Shown here: piece after piece, positions 16,814 to 25,506 of the stretch
Layout: each line of letters opens with the position of its first letter
How positions within the stretch are numbered: the stretch's first letter is position 1
Assembly (NCBI GenBank): GCA_016794465.1
Contig: JAEUKA010000074.1
Coordinates: 49,843 to 113,842 of the forward strand
Direction: 5' to 3'
Length of the DNA: 64,000 bases
Source of the DNA: Myxococcales bacterium
Lineage (GTDB): Bacteria > Myxococcota_A > Polyangia > Palsa-1104 > JAEUJZ01
Program-made: the position numbers and the translations under genes
The notes under the pieces: generated by a model
Database searches by the model: none
Seen by the model: the letters and a program-made list of their open reading frames with translations, nothing else
Told to the model about the DNA's origin: nothing

Positions 16814-17488
16814 CTACTGCTCGTTCGAGTAGTGATCGCTGTCGCCAAAGTCGGCGTTTAGATCCCGCGACAGCAGCGTGTAGTCGTTGGCAGCGACAGA
16901 AGCGACGATGCGCTCGGCCACCTCGCTGAGCGGAATCGACAGTCGCTTAAAGTCAAGGGAAAACCAAAAGATCGGCTGCCCTTTTTCGACCCAGCCCTCG
17001 ATGCGCATCATGGTGCGGGTGCGAACCTGCTGCTTGCCATAGTCGCCGTGGCCCTCGATCAGCGGCACATCGGTCCGCCCCGCGCGTGAGGCAAAGCGCA
17101 GCAGCAGATCAAAGGTTGCACCGCGCCGGGCCAGTCGGACACGCATGCCATCGCCGCCGGTGGCATCACCGAGCACCACATTGGGCGTCTCCATCCAGGT
17201 GATGATCGGAATGGCCAGGCCATCGGGGGGACGCAGCGACTGATTGAACAGCTGCACCGCTTGTCGCAGCTCACCGACGATCTGCAGGTATCGCTCGGGA
17301 ACGGCTTTGGCGACCACCTCGGCGCGGATGGCATGGTCGCGCTCGCGCTGGACGGCATCGGCGGCGTTCTCGCTTTCGGAACGGGCGATGTCAAGGATGC
17401 GCACCCGGGCTCGGTCGTTGCCAGCATCATCGGGTGAGGAATTGGTCACGTTGGGGGCAGGCCCAGAGGCCGAGAGATCTTCCGCCAT
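16814..17488 (-). CDS. Conserved-looking hypothetical protein
   Basis: About 224 residues from ATG at 17488 (MAEDLSASG). I do not recognise the family. The first 50 residues are polar and probably disordered, followed by a charged helix (SENAADAVQRERDHAIRAEV). The rest looks like a globular alpha/beta domain (IITWMETPNVVLGD, MRVRLARRGATFDLLLRFA, WFSLDFKRLSIPLSEVAERI). No signal peptide or membrane span is visible. It converges with the ADP-ribosylglycohydrolase gene (7 bp between stops) and diverges from the glycosyltransferase gene. Confidence 0.7.
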   Translation of the reverse strand: MAEDLSASGPAPNVTNSSPDDAGNDRARVRILDIARSESENAADAVQRERDHAIRAEVVAKAVPERYLQIVGELRQAVQLFNQSLRPPDGLAIPIITWMETPNVVLGDATGGDGMRVRLARRGATFDLLLRFASRAGRTDVPLIEGHGDYGKQQVRTRTMMRIEGWVEKGQPIFWFSLDFKRLSIPLSEVAERIVASVAANDYTLLSRDLNADFGDSDHYSNEQ

Positions 17489-17586
17489 GGTCAAACAGTA
17501 TACGCCCAAATGGCGAGCTCTTGGCAGACGGTGGAATCAACCAGCAAACGGCGACGCGGCACCCAAAGGCGCGGTCGGGCTTGCGA

Positions 17587-17592
17587 TATAGT
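17587..17592 (+). promoter_or_regulatory. Candidate -10 element (TATAGT), possible leaderless start
   Basis: TATAGT lies seven bases upstream of the ATG at 17600, and no ribosome site can fit between them. If this is a -10 box, the transcript would start at or next to the ATG. No good -35 is visible. A similar gatatagtgc string precedes the kinase gene at 30721-30730. Confidence 0.3.
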
Positions 17593-17599
17593 CCCGCAC

Positions 17600-19168
17600 A
17601 TGCAGAGCGAAGGCACTCCACCTACTCGTCGAGATCGCTCGTCAAGCGGGCCCATGGGCGACCCCTTGCAGCTGCGTCCAAGCGCGGTGGTGACTGTGCC
17701 GCAGGTGCTCTTGGTCTGGCTCTTGTCGTCGCTGCTGCTGCTCCTGCTCAAGTGGCGAATGCTCGGCGATCCCTTTTATTGGGATGAGCTGGCCTGCTAC
17801 TTCAGTCAGGTCTACGAGATGTCGCACCGACTGAGCGCGTACCTGGCCAGTCGGCCAATGTATGTCCGCTCGCCGCTGCTGACCTCGGTGTTGGCGCTGC
17901 TTCATCACTATGTGAATGACTCGCGAGAGCTACAGCGGGCGACGGTGCTGCTGTTCTGTGCGCTGGCACCAGCGTCGGCGTATGCGCTGGCCTGTCAGCT
18001 GGGCGGAGCGCGACGTGTCGGTGTCCTGGCGGCGGTGCTGTGTGGGCTGACACCGGCATTTTTCGCGCAAGCGGGCTTGGTTCAGATGGATCTGCCAGCG
18101 ACGGGACTGTGTACGCTCGCGCTGGTCTGCCTGCTGCGCGGGAGCTTCCTTGGGTACGCGCTGCTCGGCGGTCTGGCGGTGCTGATCAAGGAAAGCACGT
18201 ACTGGATCTGTCTCTCGGCAGCGCTGTTTACGTATCTGCGCTTGGTCTTGATCGATCGGCGCCCGCCGCTGCGACTTGGCACGCTGCTGCGCTTGTGGCC
18301 GACGGCGATTCCAGGCGTGGTGCTGTTTTTCTGGCTGCTCGTGCATCGGCGCATCACCGGGGCGATGATCTCCAGCGATCACACGGCGGTGCTGAGTCTG
18401 GGCGGAGTCTTTCCTTCGCTCTTGCACAACATGATCGAAGGCGGGCGCTTGCCGCTCAGTCTGCTGGCGCTCGCGTATCTGCGTAACGTCTTCCGCGATC
18501 CACACACGGCTTCACCCAACCAACAAATCGAGCGGCTGGGGGTTCTCTGCACGGCCTGTCTGTGGCTGTCGCTGCCGCTGGCTTTTCCGGGTCATCTGGT
18601 GCGGTATCTGCTGCCGACTCTGCCCGCGCTGTGTGCGCTTGCGGCGCTCGGAGTGACGCGCTGGCCCACACCCCAGCGAGTCGGAATGTCGGCACTCTGC
18701 ATCGGCTGGCTACTGCTCAATCTGCGGGGCGATTCCTTTCATCACAATGCTCCGTTCGAGCTGGAAGGGAACCTCTCCTATCGACTCCTGCTGCGCGAAC
18801 AGAGGATGGTGGCCCAGCGCATTGCCGACTCGGGAGCCCAGCGCGTCATCGCCGACTTTCCGTTTAGCAGCATGCTCAGTGCCCCGCCGATCTTTGGGTA
18901 TCTTCCCAAGCCGCTGTCTGTCACGGTGCTGGATCGACTGCATGATCCACAGCAGCTGTGCTGGGCCGATGTGGTGGTGGTGACGCAAGTCTCGGCATTG
19001 AGCTTTCCGATGCTGGAAAAAGCCAAGCAGCAGGGAATTCTAACACCTTGGTTCGTCGCTGCCGCCGACAAGTTTCCGGTGGGAAAGGGCTTCTTCACAC
19101 CACGCTCTGCTCGAACTGATCTTACCATTTCAGTCTATCGAGTAAACTGCCCAGCCGCCCTGCCCTAA
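17600..19168 (+). CDS. Membrane glycosyltransferase, GT39/ArnT-like (GT-C fold)
   Basis: 522 residues from ATG at 17600; residues before it in the longer frame are arginine-rich and overlap the divergent gene. The protein has about ten hydrophobic segments, starting with VLLVWLLSSLLLLLLKW. Just after the first helix is DPFYWDELACYF, matching the catalytic acidic motif of the first periplasmic loop in PMT/ArnT-type enzymes. They transfer sugars from polyprenyl-phosphate donors to lipid A, protein or other envelope acceptors. A soluble C-terminal part of about 120 residues follows. Four bases separate it from tatD. Confidence 0.8.
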   Translation: MQSEGTPPTRRDRSSSGPMGDPLQLRPSAVVTVPQVLLVWLLSSLLLLLLKWRMLGDPFYWDELACYFSQVYEMSHRLSAYLASRPMYVRSPLLTSVLALLHHYVNDSRELQRATVLLFCALAPASAYALACQLGGARRVGVLAAVLCGLTPAFFAQAGLVQMDLPATGLCTLALVCLLRGSFLGYALLGGLAVLIKESTYWICLSAALFTYLRLVLIDRRPPLRLGTLLRLWPTAIPGVVLFFWLLVHRRITGAMISSDHTAVLSLGGVFPSLLHNMIEGGRLPLSLLALAYLRNVFRDPHTASPNQQIERLGVLCTACLWLSLPLAFPGHLVRYLLPTLPALCALAALGVTRWPTPQRVGMSALCIGWLLLNLRGDSFHHNAPFELEGNLSYRLLLREQRMVAQRIADSGAQRVIADFPFSSMLSAPPIFGYLPKPLSVTVLDRLHDPQQLCWADVVVVTQVSALSFPMLEKAKQQGILTPWFVAAADKFPVGKGFFTPRSARTDLTISVYRVNCPAALP

Positions 19169-19172
19169 CGCC

Positions 19173-20000
19173 ATGTTCGACTCTCACTGTCACCTTCACG
19201 ATGCGCGGATGCGCGAAATCACAGCGCAGGCCGTGGCACGAGCTGAGCAGTCTGGTCTACGTGGACTGCTGCTGGCCGGAGTCGATCGGGAGTCGTGGCC
19301 ACTGCAAGATACGCTGCGCCGCGCCTTTCACAGTCCGCACTTTGCAATCGGAGTCGCGTACGGAGTCCATCCGCAGAGCATTCCCGAGCTGACTGTGGAA
19401 CAGCTGCCAGCTCAGCTAACCGCACTTCGGGAAGCGGCGCTGGGAAGGCTGACTTGCGACGGAAAGACGCTGCTTCCACCCCACGCAATCGGAGAGCTGG
19501 GACTGGACTCCTATACCGAGCAGACCCGCGCCGCACTGCCTGCACAAGTGACGGCGTTTCGCGATCAGCTGGCACTCGCGCGGGAGCTGGACTTGCCAGT
19601 GGTGCTGCACATTCTGCGGACCCATCCAGAGTCGCTGCGGCTGCTCAAGCAAGATGGCCTTCCCAAGTCCGGCGGAGTGATTCACTCCTATAGTGGATCG
19701 GCGCAGCAAGCGCGGCAGTACCTGGCGCTAGGACTGCATCTGTCATTTGCGGGCGGAGTGACCAGACCGAATGCGCCTCGGCTGTGGGCCGCACTTCAGG
19801 AAGTTCCGGATGATCGGCTTCTCGTCGAGACGGATGCTCCTGATCAGACTCCCTGGCCACATCGTCCCGCGCTGTGTGAGCCTTCCTTTTTGCCAGCCGT
19901 GATTGCTTCTGTGGCACTGATTCGCAAGCAGAGTCCGCAGCACATTGCCACGATCACCTGCCGCAACGCCCAGCAGCTGTTTCGGCTAGAACCCCTGTAG
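19173..20000 (+). CDS. TatD-family metal-dependent hydrolase (DNase-like)
   Basis: 275 residues, typical length. Metal ligands of the TatD barrel are visible: HxH in FDSHCHLHD (residues 2-10), Glu in AIGELGLDSY (about 107), His in VVLHILRTH (about 147), His in GGVIHSYSG (about 172) and Asp in LLVETDAPDQTPW (about 216). The family includes 3'-5' exonucleases acting in DNA repair and tRNA quality control; individual paralogues are hard to tell apart. It is part of a plus-strand run with the glycosyltransferase upstream and tcdA downstream. Confidence 0.92.
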   Translation: MFDSHCHLHDARMREITAQAVARAEQSGLRGLLLAGVDRESWPLQDTLRRAFHSPHFAIGVAYGVHPQSIPELTVEQLPAQLTALREAALGRLTCDGKTLLPPHAIGELGLDSYTEQTRAALPAQVTAFRDQLALARELDLPVVLHILRTHPESLRLLKQDGLPKSGGVIHSYSGSAQQARQYLALGLHLSFAGGVTRPNAPRLWAALQEVPDDRLLVETDAPDQTPWPHRPALCEPSFLPAVIASVALIRKQSPQHIATITCRNAQQLFRLEPL

Positions 20001-20020
20001 GAATGACCTAGGAATCACCG

Positions 20021-20878
20021 ATGAACGACTCCCAAGTGAATGCTGTTTCCGACGCTGAGGATGGAGAGACGCGCTACCGACTGCATCGGCGCTTTGATCG
20101 CATGGGTCGCCTGGTTGGGGATGCCAAGATGGAGCGTCTGTTTGCTTCCCATGTGCTGGTGATTGGTCTGGGCGGAGTCGGCTCGTTTGCGGCAGAGTCT
20201 CTGCTCCGCAGCGGAGTCGGTCGGCTGACCCTGGTGGACTTTGACAGAGTCTGTGTCACCAACAGCAATCGGCAGCTGCAAGCGATGCGCGGCACCGTCG
20301 GAAAGCTCAAGGCACAGGTGCTCGCCGATCGACTCGCGCTCATCAATCCGCAGGCTCAGCTGGAGGTGGTCCCGCGCTTTTACGATGCCGCAACCAGTGA
20401 GCTGATCTTGGCGCGGCAGCCGCGTCCGGACTTTGTGATCGATGCGATCGACAACATCACCGCCAAGTGTCACCTGATTGCGGCGTGTAAAGAGCGTGCG
20501 CTGCCACTGGTCAGCTCGACGGGAGCAGCCGGACGCTGCGATCCGACGGCGCTGCGGATTGGTGATCTGGCCGAGACACGCATCGATCCGCTGGCCCAAG
20601 AAGTCCGCAAGATCCTGCGCACCAAGTACGGCTTCCCACAGGAAGGATCTTTCGGAGTCCATTCCGTCTATTCCGTTGAGCGACCCCGCGATCCGATCGA
20701 GCTTCACTACGACGACGGACTCGGCTTTTCGTGTGTCTGTCCGGGCGGCAAGAACGAACATCACTCGTGCGAGGAGAGGCGCCTTATCTACGGCACCGCC
20801 AGCTATGTCACCGGCAGCTTTGGCCTGTTCTGCGCCAGCGTCGTGGTCAACTCCCTGACCGGAGTCCAAGGATCTTAA
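20021..20878 (+). CDS. tcdA: tRNA threonylcarbamoyladenosine dehydratase (ThiF/E1-like)
   Basis: 285 residues. The E1-like fold shows the nucleotide loop HVLVIGLGGVGSFAAE (about 43-58), DFDRVCVTNSNRQ (the N-RQ adenylation motif), and DAIDNITAK. The C-terminal half carries the TcdA-type signature PRDPIEL plus a Cys region (VCPGGKNEHHSCEER) and GTASYVTGSFGL. TcdA uses ATP to cyclise t6A to ct6A at position 37 of ANN-decoding tRNAs. It lies between tatD and a membrane phosphatase-like gene, whose ATG follows its TAA directly. Confidence 0.92.
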   Translation: MNDSQVNAVSDAEDGETRYRLHRRFDRMGRLVGDAKMERLFASHVLVIGLGGVGSFAAESLLRSGVGRLTLVDFDRVCVTNSNRQLQAMRGTVGKLKAQVLADRLALINPQAQLEVVPRFYDAATSELILARQPRPDFVIDAIDNITAKCHLIAACKERALPLVSSTGAAGRCDPTALRIGDLAETRIDPLAQEVRKILRTKYGFPQEGSFGVHSVYSVERPRDPIELHYDDGLGFSCVCPGGKNEHHSCEERRLIYGTASYVTGSFGLFCASVVVNSLTGVQGS

Positions 20879-22438
20879 ATGGGCAAGCGGCAAACACGGT
20901 TTGCGGCCTGGCGGAGTCGGCTCGCGGATCGACTGGCGCAGAGCAGCCAGATCTTTCTGCTGGGACTGGTGATTGCGTGCGGAGTCGAGGTGCTGGTCGA
21001 CTGGAACCAGACTCTGTTCGAGATCAATGTGCTGCGAGATCAGATTCGCCAGAAGGGCCTAAACTACGCGGGGCTGCTCGCGCGCGCGGTGGTGGAGCCG
21101 GTGCTGAGTCGAGATCGGGCGACGTTTGATCGGCTGGCGCAGGGACTCCTTGATGATGAAGACGCGGTGTTTGTCCGCATCGTCGATCCGAGCGGCAAGG
21201 TCATCTACGACGGTGTCGATGACAGCTTCGAGCAGACGTATGGAAAGCGAGGCAAAGGCACATTCCGTCATCACTACGGTCACTGGCTCGAGCGTGATCT
21301 GCAAGGAATCCTGACCGATCCCGAGGGCTTCAAGCAGCGCCTGGCCAGCAGTCGCTATCGTGATGTGCCGCAGATCTACAGCGATCTGTTGAATCGGGTA
21401 ACGGCCTACTTTGTGGCGCCGACTCCTCTGCCCAAGCTGCGCGCGCGGATCGTCTATCAAGATCGGCTGCGCGATGAACACCGCAACAGAGACGACACCG
21501 TGACCTGGGCACTGGCGCCGCTGATTCAGGAGTCTGCCGCCGGAAGTCGCCAGGTCGGAGCGGTGCTGGTGGCGTTCGACATGACGCGGATCAACAGCGC
21601 GGTGCGCACCAAGTACCTCAAGGGCCTGGGAATGATCGTGTTTTTTGTCGCGCTCATCCTGCTGCAGAACATCAGTGGGCGACGCGACAAGCTGCGACTC
21701 CTGGATGTCGGGCGGCGCTATGCGGTGGCCAAGCAAGCGCTACACGATGCGATGCAAAAGGAGCCAGTCTCGCTCGTCACGGAAGCCGGTCAGCTCTCGG
21801 TCCATGGTCTGATCGAGCAAGCCCGCGAGTCCGTCGATGGCATGGTCTGGGATGCAGCGGAGCGAAGTGGTGTCATCGATCTTCTGATTGCCGATCCCGA
21901 TGGCGATGGCATTGATGCAGCGGCGATTGGTCTACACATCTTGCGGACGTTTCGCAGCCGCCAGCAAACCGGAGTGCCGGTGAATCTCGATGACGATGTG
22001 CGTGCGCTCGGGGCCGCCACGCGCGACATTCCGCTCACTCGACCGATTGGGATTCTGCGACTGCGGATCTTGGCCAGCGGGGAAGTGGAGGCGCTGCTCG
22101 GCAGCTCTGTCTTCCTTCAGATTGTCGGCGGCTCTGGCGAAGACACGCTCACCACCTGCGACTGGTCAGGAGACATTCCGGACGGACTCATCGGCCCGCT
22201 CGTGCGCACGCAGGGAGTCCTTCCGCGCGGCGCGACGCTGGTCTGCATCGCCACCGGCCGCGGAAATCTGCCCACACCAGTCATTGAAGAGGCCGCGCTT
22301 CGCAAGGTCCTTGCGCGCAGTCTTCCCAAGAGAAAGGACGGCGCTCTCTGTGAAGACCTCGCGCTGTCGCTACGCAGCAAATACCCGCTGCTCACCGACA
22401 GCGACATCGCCGTGGTCACGCTGAGTCGCAGCGCCTAA
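20879..22438 (+). CDS. Membrane sensor with degenerate SpoIIE/PP2C-like output domain
   Basis: 519 residues. Two membrane segments (IFLLGLVIACGVEVLV, about 28-43, and LGMIVFFVALILL, about 250-262) enclose a periplasmic sensor of about 200 residues that contains AVFVRIVDPSGKVIYDG, a Cache/CHASE-like strand. The cytoplasmic part has features of PP2C/SpoIIE phosphatases: LIADPDGDGIDAAAIGLHIL matches the metal loop usually written as xGDxxGHGxxAA, and VLPRGATLVCIATG matches the distal GDxLxxxTDG. Several Asp/Gly positions are changed, so activity is uncertain. It could control a STAS-type anti-anti-sigma factor. Confidence 0.68.
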   Translation: MGKRQTRFAAWRSRLADRLAQSSQIFLLGLVIACGVEVLVDWNQTLFEINVLRDQIRQKGLNYAGLLARAVVEPVLSRDRATFDRLAQGLLDDEDAVFVRIVDPSGKVIYDGVDDSFEQTYGKRGKGTFRHHYGHWLERDLQGILTDPEGFKQRLASSRYRDVPQIYSDLLNRVTAYFVAPTPLPKLRARIVYQDRLRDEHRNRDDTVTWALAPLIQESAAGSRQVGAVLVAFDMTRINSAVRTKYLKGLGMIVFFVALILLQNISGRRDKLRLLDVGRRYAVAKQALHDAMQKEPVSLVTEAGQLSVHGLIEQARESVDGMVWDAAERSGVIDLLIADPDGDGIDAAAIGLHILRTFRSRQQTGVPVNLDDDVRALGAATRDIPLTRPIGILRLRILASGEVEALLGSSVFLQIVGGSGEDTLTTCDWSGDIPDGLIGPLVRTQGVLPRGATLVCIATGRGNLPTPVIEEAALRKVLARSLPKRKDGALCEDLALSLRSKYPLLTDSDIAVVTLSRSA

Positions 22439-22500
22439 CCAAGCAGGAATCAAGTCGTGTGAAGGGAAGCGTGTGAGGCGGAATCGCAGGGAGGAGGCCG

Positions 22501-24054
22501 TTACTTCGCTTCGTGATAGCCGATGTCCGGCGCATTCCCAAGCGGCCGCGCGCCACCAAAGAAGTCCACCGTCACCGCCGCATCCGCATCCCCCTTGTCA
22601 ATGCAAGCGGTGTCGCTTGGATCGAGCGTTCCCTCAACGCCAACGAACTTGGGGTTCTCTTTGATTGCGCCTTGGGTGGTGGTCTGATCGAGGACTCCGA
22701 CGACGACTTTGGTCAGCTGACAGCTGCCCATCAGCTGAGAGGTCCCGCCGGTCGAGTTTCCAACAAACACCGAGTTGGCGAGCAGTTTGTTGGCGCCACT
22801 GCCGCAGTTGATTCCACCCACCGCAGTGTTATTGCCGTTCGTGCGAATCGTGTTGAAGGCAAACTTGCCAGTGCCGGTGGTTGTAAGTGTTATTGCGTCA
22901 CCTTCACCACCACCCTGTGCCGTCTTAAAGACGCCCGTGTTGATGACGGTGTACTTGGTCGAGCCGGCGATATACAGGCCCGCTCCGGTCGCGTTTGTGA
23001 CCTTGGTCTGCTGGACGTTGACCTCGGTGCAGCCGCCGCTTGCGTCGAGTCCGCGCGAACCTCCGTCTAGCACCGTCTTCAGGAGCGTGACCGAGCCACC
23101 GCTGCACTGCACCAGCGCCTTGCCGGTGTCTTTGACGGTGAGGTTGTTAAGTCCGAGCTTGGTTCCGGGACCGTTGAACGCAATGGCAGCGACGGTGACC
23201 TGCGACGGGTCGGCGCCTTTGCCGAAGATGCTCACCTCTTTGTTGATGGTCGCAGGCATCGGGTACGGCGTGCCGCTTGACTTCAGGAGCAGGTACTTGA
23301 CCCCAGCCTTGCCCAGCGCTGCCGCGATGGTGCAGAACGGCTTGGTGTCACTGCCATCGGCCATGGCAGCACTGCAGCCCGCGTTGCTGTCCACCCACGC
23401 CAGCGACAGCTTGTCGGCGCAGCGGCCGGCCTTGCCCTCGCTGACGAGCGGATTCTTGCCGTTGTCACACAGCTGGCTGTCGCACTCCGAGTCGAGGTTG
23501 CAGCCGCGACACGTAGGAGCTGTGCCTGCGCCCTTGTCACAGTAGGGCGTGTTGGGATCGATGTTCACACAGTCGGTGTTGAGCGCGCACGGCTGGCACA
23601 GACCGCCGCTGCAGGTGATAAAGCCCTCCAGCTTGCACTCGGTGGCGCCGGCTGGTCCGCTGGTACACGCGCGACAGGTGCCGGTGCCGGTGTCGCAGAC
23701 GGGCTTCGACTTGTCGGAGTTTAAGCACTCCTGGTTGCCGACTCGGCACGCGCGACACTCGTTGGTCATCGCGTCGCAGACGATCGGCGTCTGGTAGGAA
23801 TCGCGGCACTCCTTGGTGCCACCGACAAGGTCGAACGACGACATCGCTGCCGGGCCCTTCCCGCAAGCGCGACACTGGCCCGAGGACACCTCGCAGATCT
23901 GCTGCTTTGTGCCGCTACCGGTCTGAAACACACAGTCCGGGTTGCTGACTTGACAGTTCTTTGCCTCTGTCCAGCTCTCCCCAAACAGCTTCCGAGCGTC
24001 ACAGCCCGGTACAACCAGCGCGATACTGAATAGCAACCAAGCTCGTCGCATCAT
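22501..24054 (-). CDS. Cys-rich lipoprotein with probable beta-helix domain
   Basis: 517 residues. A signal peptide ends in a lipobox (VVPGCDA), so it is probably an outer-membrane lipoprotein. Residues 30-210 are a Cys-rich array with repeats of the type C-x-T-G-T-G-x-C-R-A-C (about ten short loops), as in many myxobacterial surface proteins. Residues 215-500 have Asn/Gly/Thr-rich short strands (LGLNNLTVKDTGKALVQCSG, AGLYIAG) typical of right-handed beta-helices, ending in DIGYHE. It lies 27 bp after the PEGA gene on the same strand and is probably co-transcribed with it. Function unknown, presumably adhesion or surface structure. Confidence 0.82.
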   Translation of the reverse strand: MMRRAWLLFSIALVVPGCDARKLFGESWTEAKNCQVSNPDCVFQTGSGTKQQICEVSSGQCRACGKGPAAMSSFDLVGGTKECRDSYQTPIVCDAMTNECRACRVGNQECLNSDKSKPVCDTGTGTCRACTSGPAGATECKLEGFITCSGGLCQPCALNTDCVNIDPNTPYCDKGAGTAPTCRGCNLDSECDSQLCDNGKNPLVSEGKAGRCADKLSLAWVDSNAGCSAAMADGSDTKPFCTIAAALGKAGVKYLLLKSSGTPYPMPATINKEVSIFGKGADPSQVTVAAIAFNGPGTKLGLNNLTVKDTGKALVQCSGGSVTLLKTVLDGGSRGLDASGGCTEVNVQQTKVTNATGAGLYIAGSTKYTVINTGVFKTAQGGGEGDAITLTTTGTGKFAFNTIRTNGNNTAVGGINCGSGANKLLANSVFVGNSTGGTSQLMGSCQLTKVVVGVLDQTTTQGAIKENPKFVGVEGTLDPSDTACIDKGDADAAVTVDFFGGARPLGNAPDIGYHEAK

Positions 24055-24081
24055 CGTCCTCGAAAGGTAAGCAAAGTTGGG

Positions 24082-25383
24082 TTAGAAGCCGCCTCTAAAG
24101 ATCAGGCCTGTGCCGCTCCCCACACCTCCGAGCGACACGGTCTGTGACGGGCTCAACGGACTCTTGTCATCGCTTGATTTTTTGCGATCTCCGGGCAGCG
24201 CGAGCAGCACGACACCACCGATGATGCAGACCGCACCAGGAGCGATCAGTCCGGCCGCCAGCGTCTTGGTGGCATAGACCTTTGTGAAGTCCTCTTTGCC
24301 GCTCGGATCAAGGTAGGGCTGGCCATCGACGGAAGCAGCAAGGCCGCCAAAGCCGATGAGCGCCGCTCCTGCGGCAATGCCGATGATGCCAAGGCCGACG
24401 CGCCACTTGGGACGGGGCGTACTCTCCGACGGAAGGTAGACCACTTTCTCGGGATCGGTACCGGGCCGAAGCTGCAAGTTGAGCAGCGCCGGGCTAGCTT
24501 CCGAGACGGTGACCTCTTGCTCGTGTGACTGGTAGTCGGTCTTTTTGACCCGCAGCTTGTGCTTGCCGGCGAAGGTCTTGACCGACAGCGCCTTGCCCTC
24601 CGGGGTCTTGCCCAAGAGCTCGACGTTGTCGACGAAGACCGTCGCGTCGCCCGGGGTCGTGCTGATCTCAATCGAGCCGCGCGGGTGACTCTTGTCGGCG
24701 ATGAGCAGCTTCTTGGCCAGCTCGGCAATGTTCTGCGCCGCCTGCGACGAGCTGCACTGTGGGCACTCACTTGGCTGATTGAGCGCACTCTCGGCCGTGG
24801 CTGCCAGCGTGACGTTAAAGAGACTGGCTTGGAAGCGCCAGTTCGCCGTTGGACCCGTCGGCACCGGCGCGGCTTGAACCGGCGTGGCAGCTTCGGCTTC
24901 CTTGGCCTCTTTGGCTTCCTTGCCCTTGCCCTTGCCTTTGACCTTCTCTGGCTCTTTCTCTTTTTCTTTTTTGGCCGGGACTGGCTTTACCGCCTGCTCG
25001 ACCACGTCCGACGACAGCACAAGCTTGTAGCGCAGCACGTAGCCCGCGTCGAGCAGTCGGGCGATGCGAACCTGACACTCGGCACTCTCGCACTTGCCGG
25101 CATGCTCGCCTTGCAGCACCGCGTCGAGGTCAAGCTTGGGAATCGGCGAGTAGCCCAGCTCCTTGACCGCGTCGGCAAGAGCCTTGTCCAGCGCTTGCTT
25201 TTCCAGCTCTCCGAGATTGGCACCCTCGACCTTGGGCTCGAAGATAACGACCTGCTTTTCGGCGGCCTGGGCCGGCGCAGCGATACCAAACGCCAGCAAG
25301 GAAGAGAAAGCGGACAGGGCAAGGCCCAGGCTTACACGACGCCTGGGGGCCGAAAACAGGGAGGAACCACCGGAGGTCTGCAT
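24082..25383 (-). CDS. Exported PEGA-domain protein
   Basis: 433 residues from ATG at 25383, chosen because aaagga lies six bases upstream; two earlier in-frame ATGs lack this. A signal peptide ends in APAQA. Residues 40-240 contain a receiver-like ELGYSPIPKLDLDAVLQG with CESAECQVRIARLL, common in PEGA proteins, and a Lys/Glu-rich low-complexity linker (about 150-175). The PEGA domain is at about 255-320 (IEISTTPGDATVFVDNVEL), then two membrane segments (VGLGIIGIAAGAALIGFGGL and IAPGAVCIIGGVVLLAL). The role is probably in the envelope. It is upstream of the Cys-rich lipoprotein gene in the same operon. Confidence 0.85.
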   Translation of the reverse strand: MQTSGGSSLFSAPRRRVSLGLALSAFSSLLAFGIAAPAQAAEKQVVIFEPKVEGANLGELEKQALDKALADAVKELGYSPIPKLDLDAVLQGEHAGKCESAECQVRIARLLDAGYVLRYKLVLSSDVVEQAVKPVPAKKEKEKEPEKVKGKGKGKEAKEAKEAEAATPVQAAPVPTGPTANWRFQASLFNVTLAATAESALNQPSECPQCSSSQAAQNIAELAKKLLIADKSHPRGSIEISTTPGDATVFVDNVELLGKTPEGKALSVKTFAGKHKLRVKKTDYQSHEQEVTVSEASPALLNLQLRPGTDPEKVVYLPSESTPRPKWRVGLGIIGIAAGAALIGFGGLAASVDGQPYLDPSGKEDFTKVYATKTLAAGLIAPGAVCIIGGVVLLALPGDRKKSSDDKSPLSPSQTVSLGGVGSGTGLIFRGGF

Positions 25384-25506
25384 GGCGTCCTTTGCGACGG
25401 AGTTTTGTCCGGAAAAGAGAGGCTGCATGATACAGCCCATCATCTTAACATGTTGTCTCTCACGACTAGCGCTGCTTTTGTTTTGCACTTGCCGTGTGAT
25501 GAGCGC

